Shown here one piece after another: positions 17,878 to 27,399 of a stretch of 64,000 bases of DNA. How positions within the stretch are numbered: position 1 is the stretch's first letter; every line of letters begins with the position of its first letter. Position numbers and translations under genes: made by a program. This DNA is from Bowmanella dokdonensis (GTDB taxonomy: Bacteria; Pseudomonadota; Gammaproteobacteria; Enterobacterales; Alteromonadaceae): assembly GCF_017254865.1 (NCBI RefSeq), contig NZ_JAFKCV010000013.1:1-64000 (forward strand), written 5' to 3'. The notes under the pieces were generated by a model. It did not search any database, had not been told where the DNA came from, and was given only the letters and a program-made list of their open reading frames with translations.

Positions 17878-19209
17878 ATGCAAAGCTTAAAAGACAGAAT
17901 CAGCCAGTACCGGCAGCAGGTGCCCCAGGCCCAGACAGTGGCTGCCGGTAAGCTGGTGCGCGGCATTGGTCTGACCCTGGAAGCGGTCGGCTGTCAGATG
18001 CCGGTCGGCAGCCAGTGTCTGGTGCAAACCATCGACGGTGAAATCGAAGCCGAGGTGGTGGGCTTTGCCGAGAATATTACCTATCTCATGCCTACTGAGG
18101 CGGTACGCGGTATTGTGCCGGGATCCCGGGTGCAGCCGTTGAGCCGGGAGCAGGGGATTCCGGTCGGCATGGAGTTGCTTGGCCGGGTAGTGGATGGCAA
18201 TGGTCAGCCACTGGACGGATTGGGCAAGATCAAGCCCGACAAACTTATTCCTCTTACCAGGCCGCCAATCAATCCCTTACTGCGTCGTCCCATCACCCAG
18301 CCACTGGATGTGGGTGTTAGGGCCATCAACTCTCTGATCACCGTAGGGGTGGGCCAGCGTATGGGCCTGTTCGCAGGATCCGGGGTGGGTAAGAGTGTTC
18401 TTCTGGGCATGATGACCCGAGGCACAGTGGCCGACGTGGTAGTGGTGGGCCTGGTCGGCGAGCGGGGCCGGGAGGTCAAGGAGTTTATCCAGGATATTCT
18501 GGGCGATGAGGAGCGTCAAAAATCCGTGGTGGTAGCGGCGCCTGCCGACACCTCACCCCTTATGCGACTCAAAGGTTGTGAGACGGCCGTAGCCATTGCC
18601 GAGTATTTTCGTGACCAGGGCATGAACGTACTGCTGTTAGTGGACTCTCTCACCCGTTATGCCATGGCCCAACGGGAAATCGCCCTGGCGGTGGGCGAGC
18701 CGCCGGCCACCAAAGGCTACCCGCCATCCGTATTCGCCAGATTGCCGGCACTGGTGGAACGGGCAGGCAACGGAAGCGACAATCAGGGTTCCATCACGGC
18801 TTTTTATACGGTGCTGACCGAAGGGGATGACCTGCAGGATCCGGTCGCGGATTCGGCCCGTGCCATTCTGGACGGGCACGTGGTGTTGTCCCGTCGTCTG
18901 TCTGACAGCGGCCACTATCCGGCCATCGATGTGGAAGGATCCATCAGCCGGGTGATGCCCATGGTGGTCAGTGACGAGCACCTTAAGGCAGCGCGCCGCA
19001 TTAAGCAGGTGTATTCCAATTATCAGCAGAACCGGGATTTGATTAGCATCGGGGCCTATGCCAAGGGGACGGATCCGCGTATCGATCTGGCCATCAAAGC
19101 CGAACCCGTTATCAACCGCTTTTTGCAGCAGGGTATGAAACAGGTGCTGCCATACGACGAGTCCCTGCAGGATATGAGCGAACTGGCTCAGGGCCTGGGT
19201 GAAGGCTGA
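17878..19209 (+). CDS. fliI: Flagellum-specific ATP synthase FliI
   Basis: 443 residues from the ATG at 17878, which gives the family-like start [14 protein letters not shown] and follows AAGGTGAG by 9 bases; an ATG at 17851 lies in the upstream repeat and has no well-placed ribosome site. Walker A is [17 protein letters not shown], Walker [13 protein letters not shown], and the family signature [15 protein letters not shown] is present. FliI is the hexameric ATPase that helps unfold and deliver export substrates. Its TGA overlaps the fliJ ATG by one base. Confidence 0.96.
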   Translation: MQSLKDRISQYRQQVPQAQTVAAGKLVRGIGLTLEAVGCQMPVGSQCLVQTIDGEIEAEVVGFAENITYLMPTEAVRGIVPGSRVQPLSREQGIPVGMELLGRVVDGNGQPLDGLGKIKPDKLIPLTRPPINPLLRRPITQPLDVGVRAINSLITVGVGQRMGLFAGSGVGKSVLLGMMTRGTVADVVVVGLVGERGREVKEFIQDILGDEERQKSVVVAAPADTSPLMRLKGCETAVAIAEYFRDQGMNVLLLVDSLTRYAMAQREIALAVGEPPATKGYPPSVFARLPALVERAGNGSDNQGSITAFYTVLTEGDDLQDPVADSARAILDGHVVLSRRLSDSGHYPAIDVEGSISRVMPMVVSDEHLKAARRIKQVYSNYQQNRDLISIGAYAKGTDPRIDLAIKAEPVINRFLQQGMKQVLPYDESLQDMSELAQGLGEG

Positions 19210-19664
19210 TGTCCACCCGGCAGTTGGAACAAGTGGCTAAATGGGAGCAGGAGAAGGAAGACAAGCTGGCCCGGGATTATCGTCTGGCTCAGCAGAATGT
19301 ACAGACCAACCAACAAAAGCTAACAGGCTTGCAAAGTTATCGCCTCGATTATCTGCGCCAGCTCCAGCAACGGGCCAATCAGAGCCTGGGCGCGTTGTCT
19401 TTTGCCCAGCATCAGGCCTTTATCGACAAGCTGGATAAAGCCTGTCAGCAGCAGTCCCAGATGCTGGCAAGGGCCAGGGCCGCGGCGGAGCAGCGCAAAG
19501 GGATCTGGCTCAGGCAACAACAAAAGCGCAAGGCCGTGGAGATGCTGCTTGAGAAAAAACGGCAGCAGAAACAGCAGCTTGAGGACAAGCGGGAACAAGC
19601 CCTTCTGGATGAGGTGGCCTTGCAGCGTTTTATCCGCAGGACACCTCGAAGCGGACAGCACTAG
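19209..19664 (+). CDS. fliJ: Flagellar export chaperone FliJ
   Basis: 151 residues, almost entirely charged coiled coil (QLEQVAKWEQEKEDKLARDY; EKKRQQKQQLEDKREQALLD), the usual length and form of FliJ. It sits in the centre of the FliI ring and links it to FlhA. The family is poorly conserved; the position straight after fliI with a TGATG overlap makes the call safe. The 181 bases after it precede fliK and hold no clear promoter. Confidence 0.9.
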   Translation: MSTRQLEQVAKWEQEKEDKLARDYRLAQQNVQTNQQKLTGLQSYRLDYLRQLQQRANQSLGALSFAQHQAFIDKLDKACQQQSQMLARARAAAEQRKGIWLRQQQKRKAVEMLLEKKRQQKQQLEDKREQALLDEVALQRFIRRTPRSGQH

Positions 19665-19845
19665 CCGAGCATGGAGTGGGATCAGGCTGCCAGGAAAGTT
19701 GGAACGTAAATTGCCATATCTACAACAGACAAGCGCACGGTCACTGCCCGACAAAGTTCTTATTTAGCGCTTAATTAGTAAAACACATGTAAATCATATG
19801 GTTACATTTGGTAGCCTGATTTAAGCCAACAGTGGGAAAACCCCG

Positions 19846-21717
19846 ATGATGCAACAAATTGCCGCCACCCTCCCTAAGATTGCCACCCAGGGTGATGCCG
19901 CTGAGAGGAATTCACTCGCTGGCAGCGCCGGCGGCAATGAACAGTTCTCAACCCATTTGTCTGAGCAACAGAAGCAGAAACTGTCTGAGCGGGACCGGTA
20001 CGACGAGCGCCACTTTGCCGAACCTGTCAGACCCAAGCCAGAGCCGCGACGGAATCCTGACAGGCCGGTTGAGCACAAAGGCCAGGAAGCGGAGAAAAAG
20101 ACAAGCTCTGTTATATCTGGCCAAGCCTCTCAAACAGGAGAAAAATCCATAAAAGACGCCGGGCAAGCAGAAACTTCAGAGGCTGCCGCCCCCGCCGAGG
20201 AATCACAACCGCCGCAGAACGCAAAAGGTCAGACTGAGGTTGTCAGGGATCCCAGCGTCCAGGAAAAAGAAGAGAAGGACCAGGCATCTCCCACACTGCT
20301 GGGAAAAACACCGGATGAGTCAGAGAATGATTATGTGGATGAAGAATGGTTGAAGCTTGTCTATCAGTTGATGCAGGTTAAACAGAGTCAAGAGGTAGAC
20401 AGGGATGCTGAGGCCGGTGTTCAGCTAACCGATGAGAAGGCTCCCTCCTTTGTCAATGGGTCAGAACTGGAATCGGAGGCTAGGGAGCTGTTGGTCTCCC
20501 TGGGTCTGGACAGTAAAGCATTGATGGCCAGTCTCGAAGAAGCGGGGAAATTGCAGGAGTTCCAGACACAACTGACTCAATGGCAAAAACAGGAACTCAC
20601 ACCGCAACAGATTCTCAGTCAGTTGGCAGAGTTTGTGTCTCCAGGACGCGACTTGTCCACTGGTGGGAAGATCCCGGTGGACTGGCTCAGTGAACCCATG
20701 AAACAGCAACTGCAGGCCACTTTGTCGCAGCAGGCAGTGTTGCCCGAAAGCATCAATGCGGAAGATTTGGCTTTGCTGGCGTCACCCTCAGGTGAAAAAG
20801 TGGATCTGGCAATACAGTCTAAGTTGGGTACAGGTTCAACAGAATCTGACAGCAAAGGTAAAAGTCCGGTCATCAGCCTGGAGGTGTTGGCGGGACTCCC
20901 GGAGCAGGAATTGGACAAAAACCTGCAGAACCTGGTCGACAGGTTGCCTGTTAAAGACATGGACCCTGAGATTGCCAGGAGCTTTATTGCCAGCCTGAAA
21001 GCGGGAATAGAAGAATACAGGTCGCAGCAGAAGCAAGGACGTGAGCCAGGACTGGATTTGCAGTCCCTGGTTGCCGCCAGCCTGCCCAAAGAGATGGCAG
21101 GTACCGAAGAGATGACACAGAAGGTTCAGCAGATGGTACAGCAGCTTTCGGCCATGCCGGAGACGGCTTCAATGGCAAGAAACGAAGCAGCAGAGCCATT
21201 ACGGCTGGTCACCGAGAAAGTGGCTGGGCTGGAGACTCAATCGCTGATGGCGGACACCAGCAAGCCGGCCACCGCTCAGCAACTGTCCCAGTTTGACAAG
21301 GCTATCAACATTGCCAAGCCCGAGGCGGCCATTCAGTTGGCCGAGCGGGTCAGATTGCTGGTCAATCAGGGCAATATGAGCGCCGATATCCGCCTCGACC
21401 CGCCGGATCTGGGATCCATGCAGATTCGCATCAACATGCAGGGGGATCAGGCCAGTGTCAGTTTCGTGGTTCAGAACCAGCAGGCCAGGGACATGCTGGA
21501 TCAGGCGGTGCCCAGGCTCAGGGAGATGCTTGCCGAGAAAGGTATTGAGCTTGGGCAGTCTTCGGTACAACAGGACAGCAAGGGACGCCAACCGGGTGAT
21601 ACTGAGCAGCAACTGGCTTCTGGTCAGTCAGAAGATGCCGAACAGATGGGGCCGGAAAGCGCTGCTGAGTTAAAAGTGGTCAACGGCGCCCTGGGCGGAA
21701 TTGACTATTTTGTCTAG
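19846..21717 (+). CDS. fliK: Flagellar hook-length control protein FliK
   Basis: 623 residues. The first two thirds are low-complexity, rich in Gln, Glu and Ala, as expected for the secreted ruler part. The conserved C-terminal domain is clear at about 485-570 (AAIQLAERVRLLVNQG, ADIRLDPPDLGSMQIRIN, ASVSFVVQNQQARDML, AVPRLREMLAEKGIEL), the Flg_hook domain that makes FlhB switch substrate. Two adjacent ATGs (19846, 19849) are possible starts. A hairpin lies 12 bases after the stop. Confidence 0.92.
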   Translation: MMQQIAATLPKIATQGDAAERNSLAGSAGGNEQFSTHLSEQQKQKLSERDRYDERHFAEPVRPKPEPRRNPDRPVEHKGQEAEKKTSSVISGQASQTGEKSIKDAGQAETSEAAAPAEESQPPQNAKGQTEVVRDPSVQEKEEKDQASPTLLGKTPDESENDYVDEEWLKLVYQLMQVKQSQEVDRDAEAGVQLTDEKAPSFVNGSELESEARELLVSLGLDSKALMASLEEAGKLQEFQTQLTQWQKQELTPQQILSQLAEFVSPGRDLSTGGKIPVDWLSEPMKQQLQATLSQQAVLPESINAEDLALLASPSGEKVDLAIQSKLGTGSTESDSKGKSPVISLEVLAGLPEQELDKNLQNLVDRLPVKDMDPEIARSFIASLKAGIEEYRSQQKQGREPGLDLQSLVAASLPKEMAGTEEMTQKVQQMVQQLSAMPETASMARNEAAEPLRLVTEKVAGLETQSLMADTSKPATAQQLSQFDKAINIAKPEAAIQLAERVRLLVNQGNMSADIRLDPPDLGSMQIRINMQGDQASVSFVVQNQQARDMLDQAVPRLREMLAEKGIELGQSSVQQDSKGRQPGDTEQQLASGQSEDAEQMGPESAAELKVVNGALGGIDYFV

Positions 21718-21728
21718 CGGGTCGGTAG

Positions 21729-21764
21729 GCTTTGCCCTTATCCTCAGGGATAATGAGGCAAAGC
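21729..21764. terminator. Hairpin between fliK and fliL
   Basis: GCTTTGCC (21729-21736) pairs with GGCAAAGC (21757-21764), and inside it TTATCC (21738-21743) pairs with GGATAA (21748-21753). There is no T run, so it may be a processing or stability element within the operon and not a terminator. Confidence 0.45.
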
Positions 21765-21783
21765 AAACTATGAGAGATGTCTG

Positions 21784-22305
21784 ATGGCTGAAAAAGAACT
21801 GGAAATGGAAGAGGGTGGCAAGAAGAACAAGATGATGATCATCATCATTGCCGCCGCCGTGCTTATCCTTGGGGGGGGCGGCGCGTTTTTCATGCTTGGC
21901 GGCTCTGAGGAGCCTATGCCCGAACAAAGCATGAGTGCGACCCCGGGGGAAGCCCCCAGCGCACCGGCATCCAGTGCACAAATGGGTACAGCCCTGTATG
22001 TGGCGATGCCCAGACCCTTTGTCTTCAATGTTCCGGGAACGGGTCGTGACCGTCTGGTAGAGATTAAGGTTCAGTTGATGGTCAGAGGCGCCGATAACGA
22101 AGAGGCAGCCAAGATGCATATTCCCCTGATAGAGGGGACCTTGCTGCGGGTATTCTCCAGCGCCAATGCCGACGACCTGGTGACCGAAGCAGGTAAGGTG
22201 GCGCTCAGGGAACAGGCGATAAAAGAAGTCAAAAAGGTCATGCAAGACATTGTGGGCAGAGATGTGGTGGCCCAGGTGCTGTTTACCGGTTTTGTAATGC
22301 AATAG
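21784..22305 (+). CDS. fliL: Flagellar basal body-associated protein FliL
   Basis: 173 residues with one N-terminal membrane anchor (MMIIIIAAAVLILGGGGAFF), a linker rich in Ala, Pro and Ser, and the periplasmic FliL domain (RDRLVEIKVQLMVRGADNE, KKVMQDIVGRDVVAQVLFTG). FliL rings surround the stator and support torque. GAGAGATGT precedes the ATG, and fliM follows 10 bases after the stop. Confidence 0.94.
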   Translation: MAEKELEMEEGGKKNKMMIIIIAAAVLILGGGGAFFMLGGSEEPMPEQSMSATPGEAPSAPASSAQMGTALYVAMPRPFVFNVPGTGRDRLVEIKVQLMVRGADNEEAAKMHIPLIEGTLLRVFSSANADDLVTEAGKVALREQAIKEVKKVMQDIVGRDVVAQVLFTGFVMQ

Positions 22306-22315
22306 GACAGTCAGT

Positions 22316-23374
22316 GTGAGCGATTTATTATCCCAGGACGAAATTGACGCCCTATTACACGGTGTCGATGAAGTCGAAGAAGAAGAAGTCGAAAGCGGCG
22401 GAGCCGGCGGCTCGGCGCTGGAATATGACTTTTCTTCCCAGGATCGCATAGTACGGGGTCGGATGCCGACCCTGGAGATCGTCAACGAACGCTTTGCCAG
22501 ACATATGCGGGTCAGTCTGTTCAATATGATGCGTCGCAGCGCCGAAGTGTCCATTAACGGCATCCAGATGATCAAGTTCGGCGAGTATGTGCATACCCTG
22601 TTCGTACCCACCAGTTTGAATATGGTGCGATTCAGACCGCTGAAGGGCACCGGCCTGATTACCATGGAGGCCCGGCTGGTCTTTATCCTGGTGGATAACT
22701 TCTTCGGCGGCGATGGGCGTTACCACGCCAAGATTGAAGGGCGTGAATTCACGCCCACCGAGCGGCGGATTATCCAGATGCTGCTCAAGCTGATATTTGA
22801 AGACTATAAAGAAGCCTGGGCGCCGGTCATGGATGTGTCCTTCGAGTATCTGGACTCTGAAGTGAACCCGGCCATGGCCAATATTGTCAGCCCCACCGAA
22901 GTGGTGGTGATCAGTTCTTTCCACATTGAGCTGGATGGCGGCGGCGGTGATTTTCACGTGGCCCTGCCTTACTCCATGCTTGAGCCCATCCGGGAATTGC
23001 TAGATGCAGGCGTGCAGAGCGACAAGGAAGATACCGATCTGCGCTGGAGTAAGGCGCTGCGCGACGAAATCATGGATGTGCAGGTGGAAATTTCCGCCTC
23101 CCTGATGGATATCGAACTGTCTTTGCAGGAAGTGATGGATTTGAAGGAAGGGGATGTGATCCCCATCGAACTGCCCGAACATGTGGTGCTCTTTGTTGAA
23201 GATCTGCCAACCTTCCGCACTAAGATGGGCCGCTCCCGTGACAATGTGGCCCTGAAGATCACAGAGAAGATCCCCAGGCCCACGTCCGTGAAGTCTGAAC
23301 TGCAGCTGCTGACCAAAGGGGGGCGCCGTCTCGACAGCGATGCCGAGCTGGCCAGCCTGGAAGACGATTTATAA
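22316..23374 (+). CDS. fliM: Flagellar motor switch protein FliM
   Basis: 352 residues. The CheY-binding N-terminal peptide is present (LLSQDEIDALLHGVDE). The middle domain (RIVRGRMPTLEIVNERFARH, LDNFFGG-type segment LVDNFFGGDGRY) contacts FliG, and the C-terminal SpoA domain (LKEGDVIPIELPEHVVLFVE) packs with FliN. The start is GTG at 22316. Binding of phospho-CheY here reverses rotation. Confidence 0.97.
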   Translation: MSDLLSQDEIDALLHGVDEVEEEEVESGGAGGSALEYDFSSQDRIVRGRMPTLEIVNERFARHMRVSLFNMMRRSAEVSINGIQMIKFGEYVHTLFVPTSLNMVRFRPLKGTGLITMEARLVFILVDNFFGGDGRYHAKIEGREFTPTERRIIQMLLKLIFEDYKEAWAPVMDVSFEYLDSEVNPAMANIVSPTEVVVISSFHIELDGGGGDFHVALPYSMLEPIRELLDAGVQSDKEDTDLRWSKALRDEIMDVQVEISASLMDIELSLQEVMDLKEGDVIPIELPEHVVLFVEDLPTFRTKMGRSRDNVALKITEKIPRPTSVKSELQLLTKGGRRLDSDAELASLEDDL

Positions 23375-23425
23375 GTTTGCCACTGCCGGGTTTGCACCGG
23401 GCAGCGTAACGAGCGAGGTAACAAA

Positions 23426-23845
23426 ATGAGTAACGAGAACGACGACAAGAATGATGATGCAATGGACGACTGGGCAGCAGCCATGGCTGAGCAGGCCGAA
23501 GCCGAGGAAGGCGAGGGCAAAGGCGAGGTCCAGGTTGCTGAGCTGGACGAATTGCAGGATGACACCCAGATAAGCGGTGAAGAAAAACGTAAGCTGGATA
23601 CCATACTGGACATTCCGGTGACCATCTCCATGGAGGTGGGACGCAGCCATATCAGTATCCGCAATTTGCTGCAGCTGAACCAGGGTTCGGTGGTGGAACT
23701 GGACAGGGTGGCCGGTGAGCCCCTGGATGTGTTGGTAAATGGCACGCTGATTGCTCATGGTGAGGTAGTAGTCGTTAACGATAAGTTCGGGATCCGCCTC
23801 ACCGATGTCATCAGTCAAATCGAACGTATTAAAAAACTCAGATAA
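23426..23845 (+). CDS. fliN: Flagellar motor switch protein FliN
   Basis: 139 residues. An acidic N-terminal extension (residues 1-55) precedes the SpoA domain ([52 protein letters not shown]). It forms the bottom of the C-ring and docks FliH. GAGG lies 9 bases before the ATG. The last 41 bases overlap the start of fliO in another frame. Confidence 0.96.
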   Translation: MSNENDDKNDDAMDDWAAAMAEQAEAEEGEGKGEVQVAELDELQDDTQISGEEKRKLDTILDIPVTISMEVGRSHISIRNLLQLNQGSVVELDRVAGEPLDVLVNGTLIAHGEVVVVNDKFGIRLTDVISQIERIKKLR

Positions 23846-24257
23846 ATCAGTTGCTAAGCTGGCCTTTGCCAGCTTGGCGTGTTTCTCTCCCCTTGCTTTT
23901 GCCGACAATAAGCCCTTAAGCAGCCCCGTCGATTATTTGTCGATTTTGTTGTCATTGGTGCTGGTGATCGCCCTGGTCTTCATGTTGGGCTATTTGCTGC
24001 GCCGGTTTAACGTCACCCATACCGGTAGCGCCCAGCTTAAGGTGATCGGCTCCATGGCGCTGGGCACCCGCGAACGGATCCTGGTCATCGAAGTGGGCCA
24101 GGAACAGCATTTGCTCGGGATCACGACCCAGAACATCAATCATCTGGCCAAGCTCGAGCATCCCATCGAAGTCCAAAAAGCGGACGGGGAAAGCTTTAAA
24201 GACAAGCTCAGTCTGTTTATGCAGGGACAGGGAAAAAAGGGGGCGCACCATGATTAA
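23805..24257 (+). CDS. fliO: Flagellar biosynthesis protein FliO
   Basis: 150 residues. A hydrophobic N-terminal stretch like a signal peptide ([16 protein letters not shown]) comes before one membrane segment ([20 protein letters not shown]) and the cytoplasmic FliO domain ([28 protein letters not shown]). FliO aids assembly of the FliP ring. The 41-base overlap with fliN is large; an internal start would remove the leading segment, so I kept the ATG at 23805. Confidence 0.9.
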   Translation: MSSVKSNVLKNSDKSVAKLAFASLACFSPLAFADNKPLSSPVDYLSILLSLVLVIALVFMLGYLLRRFNVTHTGSAQLKVIGSMALGTRERILVIEVGQEQHLLGITTQNINHLAKLEHPIEVQKADGESFKDKLSLFMQGQGKKGAHHD

Positions 24258-24996
24258 GTGGCTGCTCCTGCTGGTTGGGTTTTCGCTGCTTCTGCCTGAA
24301 CAAGCCCTGGCCGCGCCCGGTGTCAAAGCCTTGACTGTCACCACCAATCCCGACGGCAGTCAGGATTACACCATGACGCTGCAAGTGCTGGCGATCATGA
24401 CAGCGCTCAGCCTGATCCCGGCCTTTATCATGATGATGACCTCATTTACCCGTATCATTGTGGTGCTGTCCATCCTGCGCCAGGCCATTGGTTTGCAGCA
24501 GTCGCCGCCCAACCAGGTGCTGATAGGGGTGAGCCTGTTTCTCAGCCTGTTTATTATGGCGCCGGTATTTGAGCAGATTAATCAGACTGCTCTGCAACCT
24601 TACCTGGACGAGGAGATCACTTCGGTACAGGCCTATGAAAGGGCCAAGGAGCCCATGCGCGCCTTTATGCTGTCACAGACCAGGGTCAAGGATTTGGAGA
24701 CCTTTGTGGAGATTGGCGGTTACGAAGGTCAGTTCCAAAGTCCCGAGGAGGTGCCGATGCAGGTGCTGATCCCGGCGTTTGTCACCAGCGAGCTGAAAAC
24801 CGCTTTTCAGATCGGCTTTATGCTGTTTATTCCGTTCTTGATCCTGGATCTGGTGGTAGCGTCGGTACTGATGGCCATGGGTATGATGATGCTCTCGCCC
24901 ATGATCGTGGCACTGCCCTTTAAATTGATGCTGTTTGTGCTGGTGGATGGCTGGAATCTGATTTTTGGCACCCTGGCCACCAGTTTTGGCATGTAG
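24250..24996 (+). CDS. fliP: Flagellar export gate protein FliP
   Basis: 248 residues. A cleavable signal peptide ([19 protein letters not shown]) is followed by four membrane segments. Family signatures include [38 protein letters not shown] and the late [20 protein letters not shown]. Five FliP subunits form the core of the export gate with FliQ and FliR. Its start overlaps fliO by 8 bases. Confidence 0.97.
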   Translation: MIKWLLLLVGFSLLLPEQALAAPGVKALTVTTNPDGSQDYTMTLQVLAIMTALSLIPAFIMMMTSFTRIIVVLSILRQAIGLQQSPPNQVLIGVSLFLSLFIMAPVFEQINQTALQPYLDEEITSVQAYERAKEPMRAFMLSQTRVKDLETFVEIGGYEGQFQSPEEVPMQVLIPAFVTSELKTAFQIGFMLFIPFLILDLVVASVLMAMGMMMLSPMIVALPFKLMLFVLVDGWNLIFGTLATSFGM

Positions 24997-25004
24997 GAGG
25001 AATC

Positions 25005-25274
25005 ATGGCACCAGAAGTCTTTGTCGACATCCTGCGAGAAGCCCTGCAGATGGTTATCCTGCTGGTTTCGGCCATAATCCTGCCCAGTCTGTTTGTGGGC
25101 CTGATTGTATCTGTCTTCCAGGCGGCCACCTCCATTAACGAGCAGACCATTAACTTTCTGCCCAGACTGATTGTCACCCTGCTGGCCCTCTCCTGGGGCG
25201 GCCACTGGCTGACCAACCAGTTGATGGAATTCTTTTTCGAAATGGTCCACAGAATACCCGAGGTGGTAGGTTAA
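25005..25274 (+). CDS. fliQ: Flagellar export gate protein FliQ
   Basis: 89 residues with two membrane helices, the standard FliQ size (FVDILREALQMVILLVSAII, LIVSVFQAATSINEQTINF). AGGAGG lies just before the ATG. The following gap to fliR is 120 bases and filled with repeats, although these two genes are usually packed tightly. Confidence 0.96.
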   Translation: MAPEVFVDILREALQMVILLVSAIILPSLFVGLIVSVFQAATSINEQTINFLPRLIVTLLALSWGGHWLTNQLMEFFFEMVHRIPEVVG

Positions 25275-25280
25275 AGTGAT

Positions 25281-25378
25281 CAGTTTTCAGTTTTCAGTTG
25301 TCAGTGTTGCACGCTGTCATTCCCGCGCAGGACGGAATCCATCTTGTCACTCGTCACTCGTCACTTGTCACATGTCAC
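25281..25378. repeat. Two heptad arrays and a palindrome between fliQ and fliR
   Basis: First array 25281-25308: CAGTTTT, CAGTTTT, CAGTTGT, CAGTGTT. Next comes a common intergenic palindrome (GTCATTCCCGCGCAGGACGG, then AATCC) at about 25316-25340. The second array at 25346-25378 reads GTCACTC, GTCACTC, GTCACTT, GTCACAT, GTCAC. Both arrays have an exact 7-base period. They resemble the short tandemly repeated heptamers known from cyanobacteria. Confidence 0.85.
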
Positions 25379-25394
25379 AAAAGCGCAGCGACTG

Positions 25395-26177
25395 ATGGAA
25401 ATCCTCGCCACTACCATTACCCAGTATATGGCCGACCTGTTGCTGCCTTTTATGCGCATCAGCGGCCTGTTTGCGGCGATGGTGGGGATCAGCGCCAAGA
25501 CCATGCCACCCTCGGTCCGTGCCCTGCTGACCCTGTTTCTGACGGTGCTGATCATGCCGGTGGTTCCCCCGGCGCCGGTCGAGCAGGTATTTTCTGTGGG
25601 TACCTGGCTGATGGTTATTCAGCAGTTGCTGATTGGCGTGGCCATAGGTTTTATCTCCACCCTGGTGTTAAATACATTCGTGCTGGCGGGCCAGGTTGTG
25701 GCTATGCAGACAGGCCTGGGCTTCGCTTCGATTGTCGATCCCGTCAACGGCATCAATGTGCCTGCTGTGGGACAGTTCTACCTGATCCTGGCCACTTTGC
25801 TGTTCTGGGCGTTCGATGGTCATCTGGCCATGATCAAGATGATCGTGATGAGCTTTGACGCCTTCCCAATCGGCACGGGCACCTTTACCCCGGAACAGTT
25901 CAGGGAGATAGCCCATTGGGGCGGCTGGATGTTTATCGCCGCACTGACCCTGTCACTGGCGCCAATGGTTTCCCTGTTGATCATCAATCTGGCTTTTGGT
26001 GTGATGACCAAGGCGGCTCCACAGCTCAATGTCTTTACCATTGGCTTTTCCATTGCCCAGATAGTGGGCCTGATCATTATCTGGCTGACACTGGATAACT
26101 TTACCCATCATTTCGAGATGCAGTGGCAGCGGGCACAACTTTTTATGTGTCAGCTCCTGCAGATTTGTCCCCCCTGA
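25395..26177 (+). CDS. fliR: Flagellar export gate protein FliR
   Basis: 260 residues with about six membrane helices. I start at the ATG at 25395 (protein MEILATTITQYMADLLLPF) because the upstream in-frame ATG at 25344 lies inside the heptad array. Family signatures are FAAMVGISAKTMPPSVRALL, GLGFASIVDPVNG and IIWLTLDNFTHHFE. It has no strong ribosome site, so translation may depend on coupling or read-through from fliQ. flhB starts 12 bases after the stop. Confidence 0.93.
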   Translation: MEILATTITQYMADLLLPFMRISGLFAAMVGISAKTMPPSVRALLTLFLTVLIMPVVPPAPVEQVFSVGTWLMVIQQLLIGVAIGFISTLVLNTFVLAGQVVAMQTGLGFASIVDPVNGINVPAVGQFYLILATLLFWAFDGHLAMIKMIVMSFDAFPIGTGTFTPEQFREIAHWGGWMFIAALTLSLAPMVSLLIINLAFGVMTKAAPQLNVFTIGFSIAQIVGLIIIWLTLDNFTHHFEMQWQRAQLFMCQLLQICPP

Positions 26178-26189
26178 CGAGGTATTCGG

Positions 26190-27317
26190 ATGGCTGAAGA
26201 CGCTCACGAGAAAACAGAAGACCCCACGTCGAAAAAACTCGAGCAGGCACGCAACAAGGGTCAGATTGCCCGTTCCCGGGAACTTTCCACCACCCTGGTG
26301 CTGATTGGCAGTGCCACAGCCTTGCTGCTGTTCGGACAGGGCATCGCTGTGGCGTTATTCCGGGTGATGCAGCGCATGTTTACCCTGTCCCGGGACGAAA
26401 CCTATGACAGTAATCATATGTTCCAGGCCTGGGGCACCAGCCTGGGAGAAGTTATTGGCCCGGTGTCTCTCTATATGGTTATTGTTACCGTCGCTGGTAT
26501 CTACGGCAGTATTGCCCTGGGCGGTTATAACTTTACCTGGGAGTCGGCTGCGCCCAAGGCAAATAAACTTAACCCGCTTGCCGGCCTTAAACGCATGTTC
26601 GGACCCAATGGCATAGTGGAGTTGTTAAAAGCCCTGGCCAAGTTCATCGTCGTGGCCGCTACTACCTACCTGGCGTTGAAATTTTTCAGCAATGAAGCAT
26701 TGCATCTGGATATGGAGCTCTATCCTCGCAACGTGTTCCATGCTCTGGAGTTGATGGGCTGGATCTTCCTTATCATCTGTTGCGCTCTGATCCCCATTGC
26801 GGCCTTTGACGTGCCCTACCAGAAGTACAAGCATGACGAACAGATGAAAATGACCAAACAGGAAGTCAAGGACGAACGCAAAAACGCCGAAGGTAGTCCT
26901 GAGGTGAAAAGCCGTATCCGCCGCCTGCAATTCCAGGCTGCGGCGAGGCGCATGATGCAGGAAGTGCCCAAGGCCGATGTGGTGGTGACCAACCCCACCC
27001 ACTACTCAGTGGCGTTGACATACGATCAGAAGGGCAACCGGGCCCCGGTGCTGGTGGCCAAGGGCACCGACGAGCTGGCCATGCATATCCGTAAGATCGC
27101 CAATGCCCATGAAGTGCCTATTGTGGAATCCCCCATGCTGGCGCGGGCGATTTACTACTCCACTGAGCCCAATCATGAAATTCCGGAAAAGCTCTTTATG
27201 GCCGTAGCCCAGGTACTGGCTTATGTATATCAGCTTAAAACCTGGCGTAAGGGGCGTGGCAAACGGCCCAAGCCGCTGGCCAAAGAACTACCGATCCCGC
27301 CGGAGCTGCGCCGGTAA
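26190..27317 (+). CDS. flhB: Flagellar export switch protein FlhB
   Basis: 375 residues. Four membrane segments in the first 210 residues lead to a cytoplasmic domain with the self-cleavage motif NPTH (VVVTNPTHYSVALTYD), which lets FliK switch export from hook to filament proteins. The N-terminus (DAHEKTEDPTSKKLEQARNK) is typical. It is the last flagellar gene here; flhA, which usually follows in polar systems, is replaced by a short repeat and convergent genes. Confidence 0.97.
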   Translation: MAEDAHEKTEDPTSKKLEQARNKGQIARSRELSTTLVLIGSATALLLFGQGIAVALFRVMQRMFTLSRDETYDSNHMFQAWGTSLGEVIGPVSLYMVIVTVAGIYGSIALGGYNFTWESAAPKANKLNPLAGLKRMFGPNGIVELLKALAKFIVVAATTYLALKFFSNEALHLDMELYPRNVFHALELMGWIFLIICCALIPIAAFDVPYQKYKHDEQMKMTKQEVKDERKNAEGSPEVKSRIRRLQFQAAARRMMQEVPKADVVVTNPTHYSVALTYDQKGNRAPVLVAKGTDELAMHIRKIANAHEVPIVESPMLARAIYYSTEPNHEIPEKLFMAVAQVLAYVYQLKTWRKGRGKRPKPLAKELPIPPELRR

Positions 27318-27333
27318 CGGAGTTATCCGCGTT

Positions 27334-27350
27334 CAGTTGTCAGTTCTCAG
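27334..27350. repeat. Short heptad repeat after flhB
   Basis: CAGTTGT, CAGTTCT, CAG: the same 7-base family as the first array between fliQ and fliR. It lies between flhB and the convergent gene at 27400. Confidence 0.6.
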
Positions 27351-27399
27351 CATCCAGAAAAATAACGGTATAGCGTGGGCAGACGCAACGGCTATGGGC

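Noticed and set aside
21670..22665. A 331-residue minus-strand frame opposite fliL and fliM
   Set aside because: Antisense to two conserved flagellar genes.
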